The translations under genes and the position numbers were made by a program. 64,000 nucleotides of DNA from Streptomyces sp. PsTaAH-137 (GTDB lineage: Bacteria > Actinomycetota > Actinomycetes > Streptomycetales > Streptomycetaceae): contig NZ_QLLY01000012.1 in assembly GCF_003259365.1 (NCBI RefSeq), positions 191,089 to 255,088 of the forward strand, given 5' to 3'. Under the pieces are notes generated by a model. The model saw only the letters and a list, made by a program, of their open reading frames with translations. It was not told the origin of the DNA and ran no database searches. Positions 17,407-25,725 of this stretch are shown here, in pieces. Each line of letters starts with the position of its first letter. The first letter of the stretch is position 1.

Positions 17407-18309
17407 CTACATCTCCTCGGTGACGTAACTGCGAAGCCAGGTCCGGAAGTCCGGGCCCAGGTCTTCACGTTCGCACGCGAGTCTGACAATGGCACGCAGA
17501 TAGTCGCCGCGATCGCCGGTGTCATAGCGGCGGCCCTTGAAGACGACGCCGTGCACGGGGCCGCCGATCGTCTCGTCCGCGGCGAGCTTCTGCAGGGCGT
17601 CGGTGAGCTGGATCTCGCCGCCGCGGCCCGGCTCGGTCTTGCGCAGTATGTCGAAGATGTTCGGGTCGAGGACGTAGCGCCCGATGACCGCGTAGTTGGA
17701 GGGGGCGTCCGTCGGGTCCGGCTTCTCGACGAGGTCGGTGACCTTGACGACGTCGCCGTCGGCGGTGGTCTCGACGGCGGCGCAGCCGTAGAGGTGGATC
17801 TGCGAGGGCTCCACCTCCATGAGCGCGACGACGCTGCCGCCGTGCCGCTCCTGGACCTCGACCATGCGCGCGAGGAGCGGGTCGCGCGGGTCGATCAGGT
17901 CGTCGCCGAGGAGCACCGCGAAGGGCTCGTGGCCGACGTGCGGGGCTGCGCACAGCACGGCGTGGCCGAGGCCGCGGGGGTCTCCCTGACGCACGTAGTG
18001 CATGGTCGCGAGGTCGCTGGACTCCTGGACCTTGGCGAGGCGGTTGGCGTCGCCCTTGCGCTGAAGGGCCGACTCCAGCTCGTAGTTGCGGTCGAAGTGG
18101 TCCTCGAGCGGGCGCTTGTTGCGGCCCGTGATCATGAGTACGTCATCGAGACCCGCCGACACGGCCTCTTCGACCACGTACTGGATCGCAGGCTTGTCGA
18201 CGACCGGGAGCATCTCTTTGGGAGTCGCCTTGGTGGCCGGCAGGAACCGGGTGCCGAGACCCGCTGCGGGGATGACAGCCTTGGTGATCCTGGTGTGCGA
18301 GTCAGTCAT
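17407..18309 (-). CDS. galU: UTP-glucose-1-phosphate uridylyltransferase
   Basis: A 300-residue GalU, which makes UDP-glucose for cell-wall, trehalose and other sugar pathways. The N-terminal nucleotide-binding motif is KAVIPAAGLGTRFLPATKATPKEMLP. VDKPAIQYVVEEAVSAG, ITGRNKRPLEDHFD, VLLGDDLI and LVEKPDP follow as expected, and GRRYDTGDRGDYL is near the C-terminus. ATG 18309 is the natural start. First gene of the galU-glp-moaC-mogA strand run, with a divergent formyl-THF cyclo-ligase 94 bp away. Confidence 0.97.
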   Translation of the reverse strand: MTDSHTRITKAVIPAAGLGTRFLPATKATPKEMLPVVDKPAIQYVVEEAVSAGLDDVLMITGRNKRPLEDHFDRNYELESALQRKGDANRLAKVQESSDLATMHYVRQGDPRGLGHAVLCAAPHVGHEPFAVLLGDDLIDPRDPLLARMVEVQERHGGSVVALMEVEPSQIHLYGCAAVETTADGDVVKVTDLVEKPDPTDAPSNYAVIGRYVLDPNIFDILRKTEPGRGGEIQLTDALQKLAADETIGGPVHGVVFKGRRYDTGDRGDYLRAIVRLACEREDLGPDFRTWLRSYVTEEM

Positions 18310-18403
18310 GTCCGTCACCATATCCGGCGCCAATGGGCGGAATCTGTGGGTCCGCTTTGTTGGCACATATATGAGTGGATGAGGAGAGGTTTGTGAGTTC
18401 TCT

Positions 18404-19024
18404 ATGAGTCCGCACCCACGTGACGCGCGTGACGCAGAGCCTGACAAGCGCACATTGCGACGGGAGTTCCTCCTGGTGAGGAACGCGTTGCCAGAGGATG
18501 ACGTGCAGGAAGCGCAGACGGTTCTCGCCCGCCGCGCCCTCGACCTCGCCGAGCTGGCGACGGCGGGGACCGTCGCGGCGTACGTGTCCGTGGGCGGCGA
18601 GCCGGGCACCGGCGCCCTGCTGGACGCGCTCCACGCTCGCGGGACGCGGGTTCTGCTGCCGGTGCTGCTGCCCGACAACGACCTGGACTGGGGCGCGTAC
18701 GACGGCGCCGGCTCTCTGGTGGACGTGCGGCACCCGGGAAAGATGACGCTGGCCGAGCCGGGCGGCGCGCGGCTCGGCCGTGACGCGGTGCTCGCGGCGG
18801 ACGTCGTGCTGCTGCCGGGGCTCGCGGTGGACGCGCGCGGGATGCGGCTCGGGCGGGGCGGCGGCTCCTACGACCGCGTACTGGCCCGCCTGGAGGCCGC
18901 GGGCGCGCACCCGGCGCTCATCGTGCTGCTCTACGACAGCGAGGTCGTCGCGCACCTCCCGCACGAGGCGCACGACAAGGCCGTGCACGCGGTTGTGACA
19001 CCGTCGGGCGTGCGCCGGTTCTAG
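18404..19024 (+). CDS. 5-formyltetrahydrofolate cyclo-ligase
   Basis: A 206-residue member of the 5-FTHF cyclo-ligase family (MTHFS), which uses ATP to turn 5-formyl-THF into 5,10-methenyl-THF. Seen: DKRTLRREFLLVRNAL at the start with the ATP-binding Lys/Arg, VAAYVSVGGEPGTGALLDAL, the FDR/PG-like VLLPGLAVDARGMRLGRGGGSYDR loop that binds phosphate, and ALIVLLYDSEVV. The start ATG 18404 is preceded by a weak purine stretch. A strong hairpin follows. Confidence 0.93.
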   Translation: MSPHPRDARDAEPDKRTLRREFLLVRNALPEDDVQEAQTVLARRALDLAELATAGTVAAYVSVGGEPGTGALLDALHARGTRVLLPVLLPDNDLDWGAYDGAGSLVDVRHPGKMTLAEPGGARLGRDAVLAADVVLLPGLAVDARGMRLGRGGGSYDRVLARLEAAGAHPALIVLLYDSEVVAHLPHEAHDKAVHAVVTPSGVRRF

Positions 19025-19039
19025 CCTGGGCCTACGTGA

Positions 19040-19073
19040 AAAAGGGCCTCCACGCGCGCGTGGAGGCCCTTTT
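19040..19073. terminator. Bidirectional terminator
   Basis: A perfect 15-bp stem (19040-19054 with 19059-19073) starts with AAAA and ends with TTTT around a CGCG loop. It sits between convergent genes (formyl-THF cyclo-ligase and the acylase), so it can stop transcription from both sides. Confidence 0.88.
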
Positions 19074-19086
19074 CAGCTGTCCGGTG

Positions 19087-21849
19087 TCAGGGCTTGAGCT
19101 CCAGCGTGTCCGACGTGGTGTTGTCGACGGCGTCCTTCGTGAACGCCCACGGCAGCAGCTCGCCCTTGACCCACTTGTCGGTCTGGTCCGTGTAGTGCGA
19201 GCTGAAGGTGTGGCCCGAGGCGCCGGTCAGGTTGATCCACTGGGACTTGTCCATGTCGTCCAGGTTGACCACCATGCGCATCGACGGCACCCAGTCGACG
19301 CCGTAGCCGCCCGCCGCGTTCCAGCCGGTCGCGTCGACGGCCGCCTCGCCACCGCCGAGCTTCCAGGGACCGCGGTTGAGGACGTACTGGAGCCAGCCCG
19401 GACCCGCCGTGCCGAGGGTCTGGTTCTTCAGCTCCAGCTTGTGCAGGCGGCCCCAGCTCCAGGTGTCGATGTCCTTGCCGAGCTTGGCCGTCAGGTCCCA
19501 GCGGGCGTCCTCCATGGCGCGGCCGAACAGTTCGTCACGGGTGTTCGTGGCGCTGTCGGTGCGCGACTTGGGCGCCTTCCACCAGTCGTTCTTCTCGTCC
19601 TTGAGGATGTTGCGGACGACCTGGAACCAGCGGTCGCCGCCGTCGGGCTGCGCCGAGTCCGTGTCGCGCTCGCCGCACTCGCGGACCTTGCGGTCCTCGT
19701 CGGCCGGGCCGGTGTTGTCGACCGGGTCGACGGTCAGGCACTGGCCCTCGACGCGCAGCTCCTTGGGCAGCTTGTTGCCGAAGGCCAGCTTCAGGATGTT
19801 GCGCCAGACCGAGTTGAAGTAGGCGGCGGCCGCCGAGTCCGGGTTCTGGGTGTAGTCCCAGTTCTCCAGGAGCTGCTGGGCCTGGCGGACGTCCTTGTCC
19901 TGGACGTCGATCTTCAGCAGGTAGGGCACCAGCAGCTTGGCGATCTCGCTGCTGTTGTCCATCTGCGTGGTGCGCATGTCGTCGGTGGAGATCTTGCCGC
20001 CGTCCTTGATCTTCGAGGCGATCAGGTCGGAGATGCGCTGGCTGCGGGTGCCGTAGCCCCAGTCCGTGGTCAGCGTGTACGGGTAGTCCTTGCCGACGAC
20101 GGCCTGGTTGGCGGTCACGATGTAGCCCCGCTTGGGGTTGTACTCGTAGGGCAGTTCGGACTGCTTGATGTAGCCGGTCCAGCGGTACTTCGAGTCCCAG
20201 CCCGGCGAGGGCAGCGAGCCGTCGTCGCCCTCGGCGCGGGTCGGGATGCGGCCGGGCAGCGTGTAGCCGATGTTGCCCTCGGTGTCGGCGTACGTGAGGT
20301 TCTGCGAGGGCACCTGGAAGTCCTCGGCGGCCTTGCGGAACTCGGTCCAGTTCTTCGCCTTGTCGATCTCGAAGACGGCGTCCATGGTGTTGCCGGGTTC
20401 GAGCGCGGTCCAGCGCAGCGCGACGCCGTAGCCGTCACCGCGGTCGGGCCCCGAGGAGCCGACGGTCGCCTTCTTGCCGACCTTCACCAGCTCGCTGTTC
20501 CGGTCGGACAGCAGCGGGCCGTTGTTGGTCTCGCGGACCGTGATGGTCTTGGAGCCGCCGCCCGCGACCTTGATGACTTCCTTGCGGGTGGTGAACGGCT
20601 TGGTCTTGCCGTCGTACAGGTAGCCGTCGCCGCTGAACTTCTCCAGGTACAGGTCGGTGACGTCCACGCCCGAGTTGGTCAGGCCCCAGGAGATGTACTT
20701 GTTGTGGCCGATGACGACGCCGGGCATCCCCGCGAAGGTGTAGCCCGTCGCGTCGTACTGGCACGTGGCGCTCAGGGTCGTGCAGTGCAGGCCCATCTGG
20801 TACCAGACCGACGGCAGTTGCGGCGCGAGATGCGGGTCGTTGGCGAGCAGCGGCTTGCCGCTGACGGTGTGGTCGCCGGAGACGACCCAGGAGTTCGATC
20901 CGATGCCGTTGCCGTTCGGTCCCAGGCCCGCGGAGTCGGGGATCCGGTCCAGGACGTCGGAGAGGCCGCCCAGCTGGCTCTGGAGGCTGCTGGGGGCCTG
21001 CGTGCCGCCCGTGAGGCCGGTGCCCGCCGTCCCGCCGGTGGCACCGGGCTGCGTGGAGGTGGCGGAGGCCTTCGGGTCGTACTCCCCGGTGGCGCTGTTG
21101 TAGGCGCCCTCCTGGACGATCGGCTTGTTCCTGTCGTACGGGTACTCGGGGTAGAGATCGGCGATCTGCTGCGGGCCGAGGCGGCTCGTCATCAGGGAGC
21201 GGTCGATCTCGTCCTGCATGTTGCCGCGCAGGTCCCAGGCCATCGCCTTCAGCCAGGCCACCGAGTCGACCGGCGTCCACTTCTGCGGCTTGTAGTCGTT
21301 CTCGAAGCCGAGCGCGACGTACTCGGCGGAGATCTCCTTGCCGCTCTTGCCCGACAGGTAGGCGTTGACTCCCTCGGAGTACGCCTGGAGATATTTCTTC
21401 GTCGCGGGCGAGAGCTCGGAGTCGTACTCCTCCTGCGCGACCCGGTGCCAGCCGAGCGTGCGCAGGAACTCGTCGGTCTTGACCTGACTCTTGCCGAACA
21501 TCTCGGAGAGCCGGCCGGAGGTGGTGTGGCGGCGCACGTCCATCTCGTAGAACCGGTCCTGCGCCTGCACGAAGCCCTGGGCCATGAACAGGTCTTCGTC
21601 GGAGGAGGCGTAGATCTGCGGGATGCCGTAACCGTCCCGCTTGACCTGCACCTTCCCGTCGAGACCATCGATCGTGACCGAGCCCGTGGTCTGCGGCAGG
21701 GAGGCACGGACGCTGTCGACGCTCCAGTAGGCGCCGTACCCGATGCCCGCAATCACCGCCAACACCAGGACGATCACGATCAGTCGGGCTCGGCGCCCCT
21801 TCTTCTTGCGCGGCTTGCTGCCGGCAGAGGCGTTCGTAGTGGAGGGCAT
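19087..21849 (-). CDS. Penicillin acylase family protein (Ntn hydrolase)
   Basis: A 920-residue precursor of the S45 family. Residues ~17-45 hold a Lys/Arg-rich stretch and one membrane anchor (LIVIVLVLAVIAGIGYGAYW), so the enzyme faces outward. The alpha part has VQVKRDGYGIPQIYA and AQGFVQAQDRFYEMDVRRH. A Gly/Thr/Gln-rich linker leads to NGIGSNSWVVSGDHT; the Ser after IG is the expected new N-terminus and nucleophile after self-cleavage. LANDPHL, GLTNSGVDVTDLY, and TANQAVVG follow as in known acylases. Substrates could be N-acyl homoserine lactones or acylated antibiotics or lipids (inference). It is alone on its strand between a bidirectional terminator and the antiporter promoter region. 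Confidence 0.92.
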   Translation of the reverse strand: MPSTTNASAGSKPRKKKGRRARLIVIVLVLAVIAGIGYGAYWSVDSVRASLPQTTGSVTIDGLDGKVQVKRDGYGIPQIYASSDEDLFMAQGFVQAQDRFYEMDVRRHTTSGRLSEMFGKSQVKTDEFLRTLGWHRVAQEEYDSELSPATKKYLQAYSEGVNAYLSGKSGKEISAEYVALGFENDYKPQKWTPVDSVAWLKAMAWDLRGNMQDEIDRSLMTSRLGPQQIADLYPEYPYDRNKPIVQEGAYNSATGEYDPKASATSTQPGATGGTAGTGLTGGTQAPSSLQSQLGGLSDVLDRIPDSAGLGPNGNGIGSNSWVVSGDHTVSGKPLLANDPHLAPQLPSVWYQMGLHCTTLSATCQYDATGYTFAGMPGVVIGHNKYISWGLTNSGVDVTDLYLEKFSGDGYLYDGKTKPFTTRKEVIKVAGGGSKTITVRETNNGPLLSDRNSELVKVGKKATVGSSGPDRGDGYGVALRWTALEPGNTMDAVFEIDKAKNWTEFRKAAEDFQVPSQNLTYADTEGNIGYTLPGRIPTRAEGDDGSLPSPGWDSKYRWTGYIKQSELPYEYNPKRGYIVTANQAVVGKDYPYTLTTDWGYGTRSQRISDLIASKIKDGGKISTDDMRTTQMDNSSEIAKLLVPYLLKIDVQDKDVRQAQQLLENWDYTQNPDSAAAAYFNSVWRNILKLAFGNKLPKELRVEGQCLTVDPVDNTGPADEDRKVRECGERDTDSAQPDGGDRWFQVVRNILKDEKNDWWKAPKSRTDSATNTRDELFGRAMEDARWDLTAKLGKDIDTWSWGRLHKLELKNQTLGTAGPGWLQYVLNRGPWKLGGGEAAVDATGWNAAGGYGVDWVPSMRMVVNLDDMDKSQWINLTGASGHTFSSHYTDQTDKWVKGELLPWAFTKDAVDNTTSDTLELKP

Positions 21850-22110
21850 CGCGATCCTTGCTGTCCTTCGCAGACGACTGGGCGGGCCCGAAGGGCCCTC
21901 GTACAAGGGTGGTGGTGGGCGACGGGCAAGAGGGTGAGAGCAACCATACGAGCAGTGCGGTGCGCGCTCGGACGCGGAGTCAGGAAGGCGGCACCCGCGA
22001 GGGCCCGGTGAAACGGCCCTCGCGTCAAGAAAGCGTCAAAGATTAGGTAAGGTAACGAAGTAACTCCCCCACATCGACCGTGCGAAGCCTCCTCGCGGAA
22101 GGAACGGCCC

Positions 22111-23613
22111 CTGACTGTCCACCACCTCAACCAGCTCCTGCTCGTCAGCGCTCTTGTGCTGCTCATCGCGGTCGCCGCGGTGCGCATCTCCTCGCGCAGC
22201 GGGCTGCCCAGCCTGCTCCTGTACCTCGGCATCGGTATCGCCATGGGCCAGGACGGCATCGGCGACGTCTCCTTCAGCGATGCCGAGATGACCCAGGTCA
22301 TCGGATACGCGGCTCTTGTCGTGATCCTGGCCGAGGGCGGACTCGGCACGAAGTGGAAGGAGATCAAACCCGCGCTCCCGGCGGCCGCCGCGCTGTCGCT
22401 CGTGGGCGTCGCGGTGAGTGTGGGCGTGACCGCGGCGGGCGCGCACTATCTGGTGGGCCTGGACTGGCGGCCGTCGCTGATCATCGGCGCGGTGGTGTCC
22501 TCCACGGACGCCGCGGCCGTTTTCTCCGTTCTGCGCAAGGTGCCGCTTCCCGCACGCGTGACCGGCGTCCTGGAGGCGGAGTCGGGGTTCAACGACGCCC
22601 CGGTCGTCATCCTGGTCGTGGCCTTCTCGGCCGCGGGCCCGGTGGAGCACTGGTACGTCCTCATCGGCGAGATCGCCCTGGAACTGGCCATCGGTGCCGC
22701 GATTGGCCTCGCGGTCGGGTGGCTCGGCTCGTACGGGCTGCGGCACGTCGCGCTGCCCGCCTCCGGCCTCTACCCGATCGCCGTGATGGCCATCGCGACC
22801 GTCGCCTACGCCGCGGGCGCCATGGCCCACGGCAGTGGCTTCCTCGCCGTCTATCTGGCCGCCATGGTGATGGGCAACGCCAAGCTGCCCCACTGGCCGG
22901 CCACCCGCGGCTTCGCCGAAGGGCTCGGCTGGATCGCGCAGATCGGCATGTTCGTCCTGCTCGGCCTGCTGGTCACCCCGCACGAACTGGCCGACGACGT
23001 GGTGCCCGCGCTCATCATCGGACTCGTGCTCACCATGGTCGCGAGGCCGCTGGAAGTGCTGATCAGCCTGCTGCCGTTCCGGATGCGATGGCAGGAGCAG
23101 GCGCTCATGTCGTGGGCCGGTCTGCGCGGCGCCGTGCCCATCATCCTGGCGACCATCCCGATGGTGACCGGCGTCGCCGACAGCCAGCGGATCTTCAACA
23201 TCGTCTTCGTGCTGGTCGTCGTCTACACCCTCATCCAGGGCCCCACGCTGCCCTGGCTGGCCAGGAAGCTGAACCTGGGCGACGACGCGGAGGCCGCCGA
23301 CCTCGGCATCGAATCGGCGCCCCTGGAGCGGCTGCGCGGGCACCTGCTGTCCGTGTCCGTCCCCAAGGGCTCGCGGATGCACGGCGTGGAGGTCGGGGAG
23401 CTGCGGCTGCCCAAGGGCGCCTCCGTGACGCTCGTCGTCCGCGACGGCGAATCGTTCGTCCCCGGCCCGACGACCGTGCTGCGGCGCGGCGACGAACTGC
23501 TCGTGGTGGCGACCGACCCCGTGCGGGACGCGGCCGAGGCCCGGCTGCGCGCCATCGGCCACGGCGGCAAGCTCGCCGGCTGGCTGGGCTCCGGCCCCGA
23601 AACCGGCCGTTAA
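22111..23613 (+). CDS. Potassium/proton antiporter (CPA1, NhaP2/CvrA type)
   Basis: An integral membrane protein with about 12-13 hydrophobic helices, then a cytoplasmic TrkA-C (RCK_C) domain (about residues 415-485, LLSVSVPKGSRMHGVEVGELRLPKGASV...RRGDELLVVA). The core has GLPSLLLYLGIGIAMG, SSTDAAAVFSVLR and VLEAESGFNDAPVV, with the ND pair typical of CPA antiporters. The likely start is CTG 22111: it sits seven bases after GGAAGGA and adds VHHLNQLLLV, which completes the first helix. The next start, GTG 22156, lacks a ribosome site and would cut helix 1. Role: K+ efflux/pH and osmotic control. Confidence 0.88.
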   Translation: MTVHHLNQLLLVSALVLLIAVAAVRISSRSGLPSLLLYLGIGIAMGQDGIGDVSFSDAEMTQVIGYAALVVILAEGGLGTKWKEIKPALPAAAALSLVGVAVSVGVTAAGAHYLVGLDWRPSLIIGAVVSSTDAAAVFSVLRKVPLPARVTGVLEAESGFNDAPVVILVVAFSAAGPVEHWYVLIGEIALELAIGAAIGLAVGWLGSYGLRHVALPASGLYPIAVMAIATVAYAAGAMAHGSGFLAVYLAAMVMGNAKLPHWPATRGFAEGLGWIAQIGMFVLLGLLVTPHELADDVVPALIIGLVLTMVARPLEVLISLLPFRMRWQEQALMSWAGLRGAVPIILATIPMVTGVADSQRIFNIVFVLVVVYTLIQGPTLPWLARKLNLGDDAEAADLGIESAPLERLRGHLLSVSVPKGSRMHGVEVGELRLPKGASVTLVVRDGESFVPGPTTVLRRGDELLVVATDPVRDAAEARLRAIGHGGKLAGWLGSGPETGR

Positions 23614-23921
23614 CATGGAGACCGGATCCGCGTACATGGGGGAATGACCAGACCCGCGTACCGCGTTTCCGGACCGACGTACGAAGTACCACGTACGCAT
23701 TCCCGCGTACGACCGACTCTGCCTGAAGTAGAGCCGGCGCGACCGCAAAGCGGCCGCGGTCCCCTTGCGGCGCCCGCCCTCACGCGCGCGAACCGCTTGG
23801 CCAGGGCCTCTCCTGGCGCGGACCGCAGGTATCACTCGGTTCCCGGCGCATGAGGACGGCTCTCGGTGCCCCCTCCCCGATCGGGAGGCGGGCACTACCA
23901 GGCGGCAGAAAGGCAAGGGCC
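23614..23921. other. 308-bp intergenic region with CGTAC cluster
   Basis: No gene is supported here. The first 100 bp contain five copies of CGTAC (about 23631, 23657, 23678, 23692, 23706), including ACGTACGAAGTACCACGTACG-like alternation. This may be a binding array or chance clustering of a common actinobacterial hexamer. The rest is GC-rich with no hairpin that I trust, and probably holds the promoter of the MFS gene. Confidence 0.4.
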
Positions 23922-25214
23922 GTGCCAGAGAAGGCCACGGTCACCGATCCCGTCAAGGCGCGTACCGAGCGCCCCGGCTACGGACAGCTGCTGCGCACCC
24001 GCGGCGCCTGGACGTTCCTGCTGCCCGGCTTCGCCGCGCGCCAGCCGTTCGCGATGCTGACCATCTCGATCGTGCTGCTCGTCCAGCACACCACCGGCAG
24101 TTACGGCACCGCGGGCGCGGTCTCCGCGACGACCGGTGTCTCCATGGCGCTGTTCGCGCCCTACAGCGGCAAACTCGCCGACCGCTTCGGCCAGCGCGCC
24201 GTCCTGCTGCCCGGCGTCCTGGTGCACTCCGCCGCCGGTCTCACGCTGACCGTGCTCGCGCTGTCGGGGGCGCCCACCTGGACGCTGTTCCTGGCGGCCG
24301 TGCCGACCGGTGCCTCCACGCCGCAGATCGGGCCGATGGTGCGCGCCCGCTGGGGCGTGAAGCTGCACGGCTCGCCCCTGATGCAGACCGCGGCGGCCTT
24401 CGAGTCGGTCACGGACGAGTTCACGTTCGTCCTCGGCCCGCTGTTCGCCACCGCGCTGTGCACCGGCGTCGACCCGGCGGCGGGGCTGATCACGGAGGCC
24501 GCGCTCACCCTGGTCGGCGGTCTGCTGTTCGCCGCCCAGAAGGGCACCCAGCCCGCGGTGCGCTCCGTCGGGGAGCACGCGCGCGTGGAGCACGTGTCCG
24601 CGCTGCGGGTGCCCGGCGTGCGCGTCCTGATCGTCACGTTCCTCGGCATCGGCGCCGTCTTCGGCGGCATGCAGGTCTCGCTCGCCGCCTACAGCGAGGC
24701 GATCGGCCGCCCCGGTCTGAACGGCGTCCTGTACGGGATCTTCGCCGCCGGCAACATGCTCTCCGGCCTGGTCTGCGGCGCCGTCGCCTGGAAGATCGCC
24801 CCGCAGCGCCGGCTGCTCATCGGCTACACGGCGCTCGCCGTCACCGCGTCCGGCCTGTGGGCCGCGCAGTCCGTCGTCGTGCTCGCCGGGATCGGCCTGC
24901 TGGTCGGTGTCTGCATCGCGCCGTCCCTGATCACCGGCTACACGCTGGTGGAGAGGATCGTGCCCGCGACCTCCCGCACGGAGGCCTTCACGTGGCTCAC
25001 CGGCGCGGTCGCGCTCGGCCAGGCGGCCGCCGTGACGGTGGCCGGACAGCTGGAGGACGGCTTCTGGGACGGGGCCGGATTCCTCGTCCCGATGGGCGGC
25101 ACGGTGCTGGCTCTGGTGGTCATGTTCCTGCTGCGTTCGCGGCTCGTTCCGCCGTCCGCGGGGCGGACCGTGGCACGTGGTGTCGGTCACCGAGTGCCGG
25201 TGGCAGTGGACTGA
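23922..25214 (+). CDS. MFS transporter
   Basis: A 430-residue membrane protein with about 12 helices. After a short cytoplasmic start (PEKATVTDPVKARTERPGYGQLL) come FLLPGFAARQPFAMLTISIVLL and the loop 2-3 motif SGKLADRFGQRAVLLPG, a good match to the MFS G-x3-D-R-x-G-R signature. FESVTDEFTFVLGPL and a second half (VLIVTFLGIGAVFGGMQVSLAAYSEA) follow. GTG 23922 is preferred because of AAGGCAAGGG just upstream; longer starts add an Arg/Pro-rich tail without similarity. Substrate unknown; multidrug or sugar efflux are both possible. Confidence 0.88.
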   Translation: MPEKATVTDPVKARTERPGYGQLLRTRGAWTFLLPGFAARQPFAMLTISIVLLVQHTTGSYGTAGAVSATTGVSMALFAPYSGKLADRFGQRAVLLPGVLVHSAAGLTLTVLALSGAPTWTLFLAAVPTGASTPQIGPMVRARWGVKLHGSPLMQTAAAFESVTDEFTFVLGPLFATALCTGVDPAAGLITEAALTLVGGLLFAAQKGTQPAVRSVGEHARVEHVSALRVPGVRVLIVTFLGIGAVFGGMQVSLAAYSEAIGRPGLNGVLYGIFAAGNMLSGLVCGAVAWKIAPQRRLLIGYTALAVTASGLWAAQSVVVLAGIGLLVGVCIAPSLITGYTLVERIVPATSRTEAFTWLTGAVALGQAAAVTVAGQLEDGFWDGAGFLVPMGGTVLALVVMFLLRSRLVPPSAGRTVARGVGHRVPVAVD

Positions 25215-25244
25215 TCCCGTGGAATAGGCCACTATGGAGCGTCG

Positions 25245-25271
25245 TTAGCACTCATTGAGTGAGAGTGCCAG
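25245..25271. promoter_or_regulatory. CIRCE-like inverted repeat (candidate HrcA site)
   Basis: TTAGCACTC-N9-GAGTGCCAG matches the CIRCE consensus TTAGCACTC-N9-GAGTGCTAA at 16 of 18 arm positions, with the exact nine-base spacer. It ends just before the ribosome site of the zinc-ribbon gene, the usual place for HrcA repression of heat-shock genes. Confidence 0.7.
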
Positions 25272-25283
25272 GAGGAAGACACA

Positions 25284-25631
25284 GTGCCGACTTACCAGTA
25301 CCAGTGCACCGAGTGCGGCGAGGGCCTCGAGGCGGTGCAGAAGTTCACCGACGATGCCCTGACCGAGTGCCCCAACTGCGGTGGCCGCCTGAAGAAGGTG
25401 TTCTCGGCCGTCGGCATCGTGTTCAAGGGCTCCGGTTTCTACCGCAATGACAGCCGCGGCTCCTCGTCGAGCAGCAGCCCGGCGTCGTCCTCGAAGTCCG
25501 AGTCGAAGTCGGACACGAAGTCGGGTTCCTCGACGTCGTCGTCTTCTTCGGCTTCGTCCTCGTCGTCCTCGGACTCGAAGTCGTCCTCCTCCAGCACGTC
25601 GAGTTCTTCCAGCTCGTCGTCGGCCGCGTAG
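25284..25631 (+). CDS. FmdB family zinc-ribbon protein with poly-Ser tail
   Basis: A 115-residue protein. Residues 1-50 form an FmdB/CxxC zinc ribbon: MPTYQYQCTECGEGLEAVQ, then LTECPNCGGRLKKVFSAVGIVFKGSGFY, giving two CxxC pairs that bind one zinc. From residue 55 on, more than half of the residues are Ser with scattered Lys and Asp, a disordered tail coded by TCGTCC-type repeats. GTG 25284 follows AGGAGGAAG. Family members are called 'putative regulatory protein', but the role is unknown. A CIRCE-like repeat directly upstream suggests heat-shock control by HrcA. Confidence 0.92.
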   Translation: MPTYQYQCTECGEGLEAVQKFTDDALTECPNCGGRLKKVFSAVGIVFKGSGFYRNDSRGSSSSSSPASSSKSESKSDTKSGSSTSSSSSASSSSSSDSKSSSSSTSSSSSSSSAA

Positions 25632-25725
25632 GCGCGCACTTCTCCGACGCTTCACGTCTTACGAGACCCTGTCGTTCCCGACGGCGGGGTCTTTGGCGTG
25701 CCCGGGCTTGGTTACTGTGCTGACC

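Noticed and set aside
19036..22011. Long plus-strand frame opposite the penicillin acylase
   Set aside because: Antisense shadow; the minus strand carries catalytic motifs and a signal anchor.
22047..22067. TTAGGTAAGG sequence resembling an iron box (DmdR/IdeR)
   Set aside because: Only one half matches; the second half CTAACCTAA is missing.
25439..25639. Acidic Asp/Glu-rich minus-strand frame of 66 codons
   Set aside because: It is only the antisense of the poly-Ser tail of the zinc-ribbon gene.
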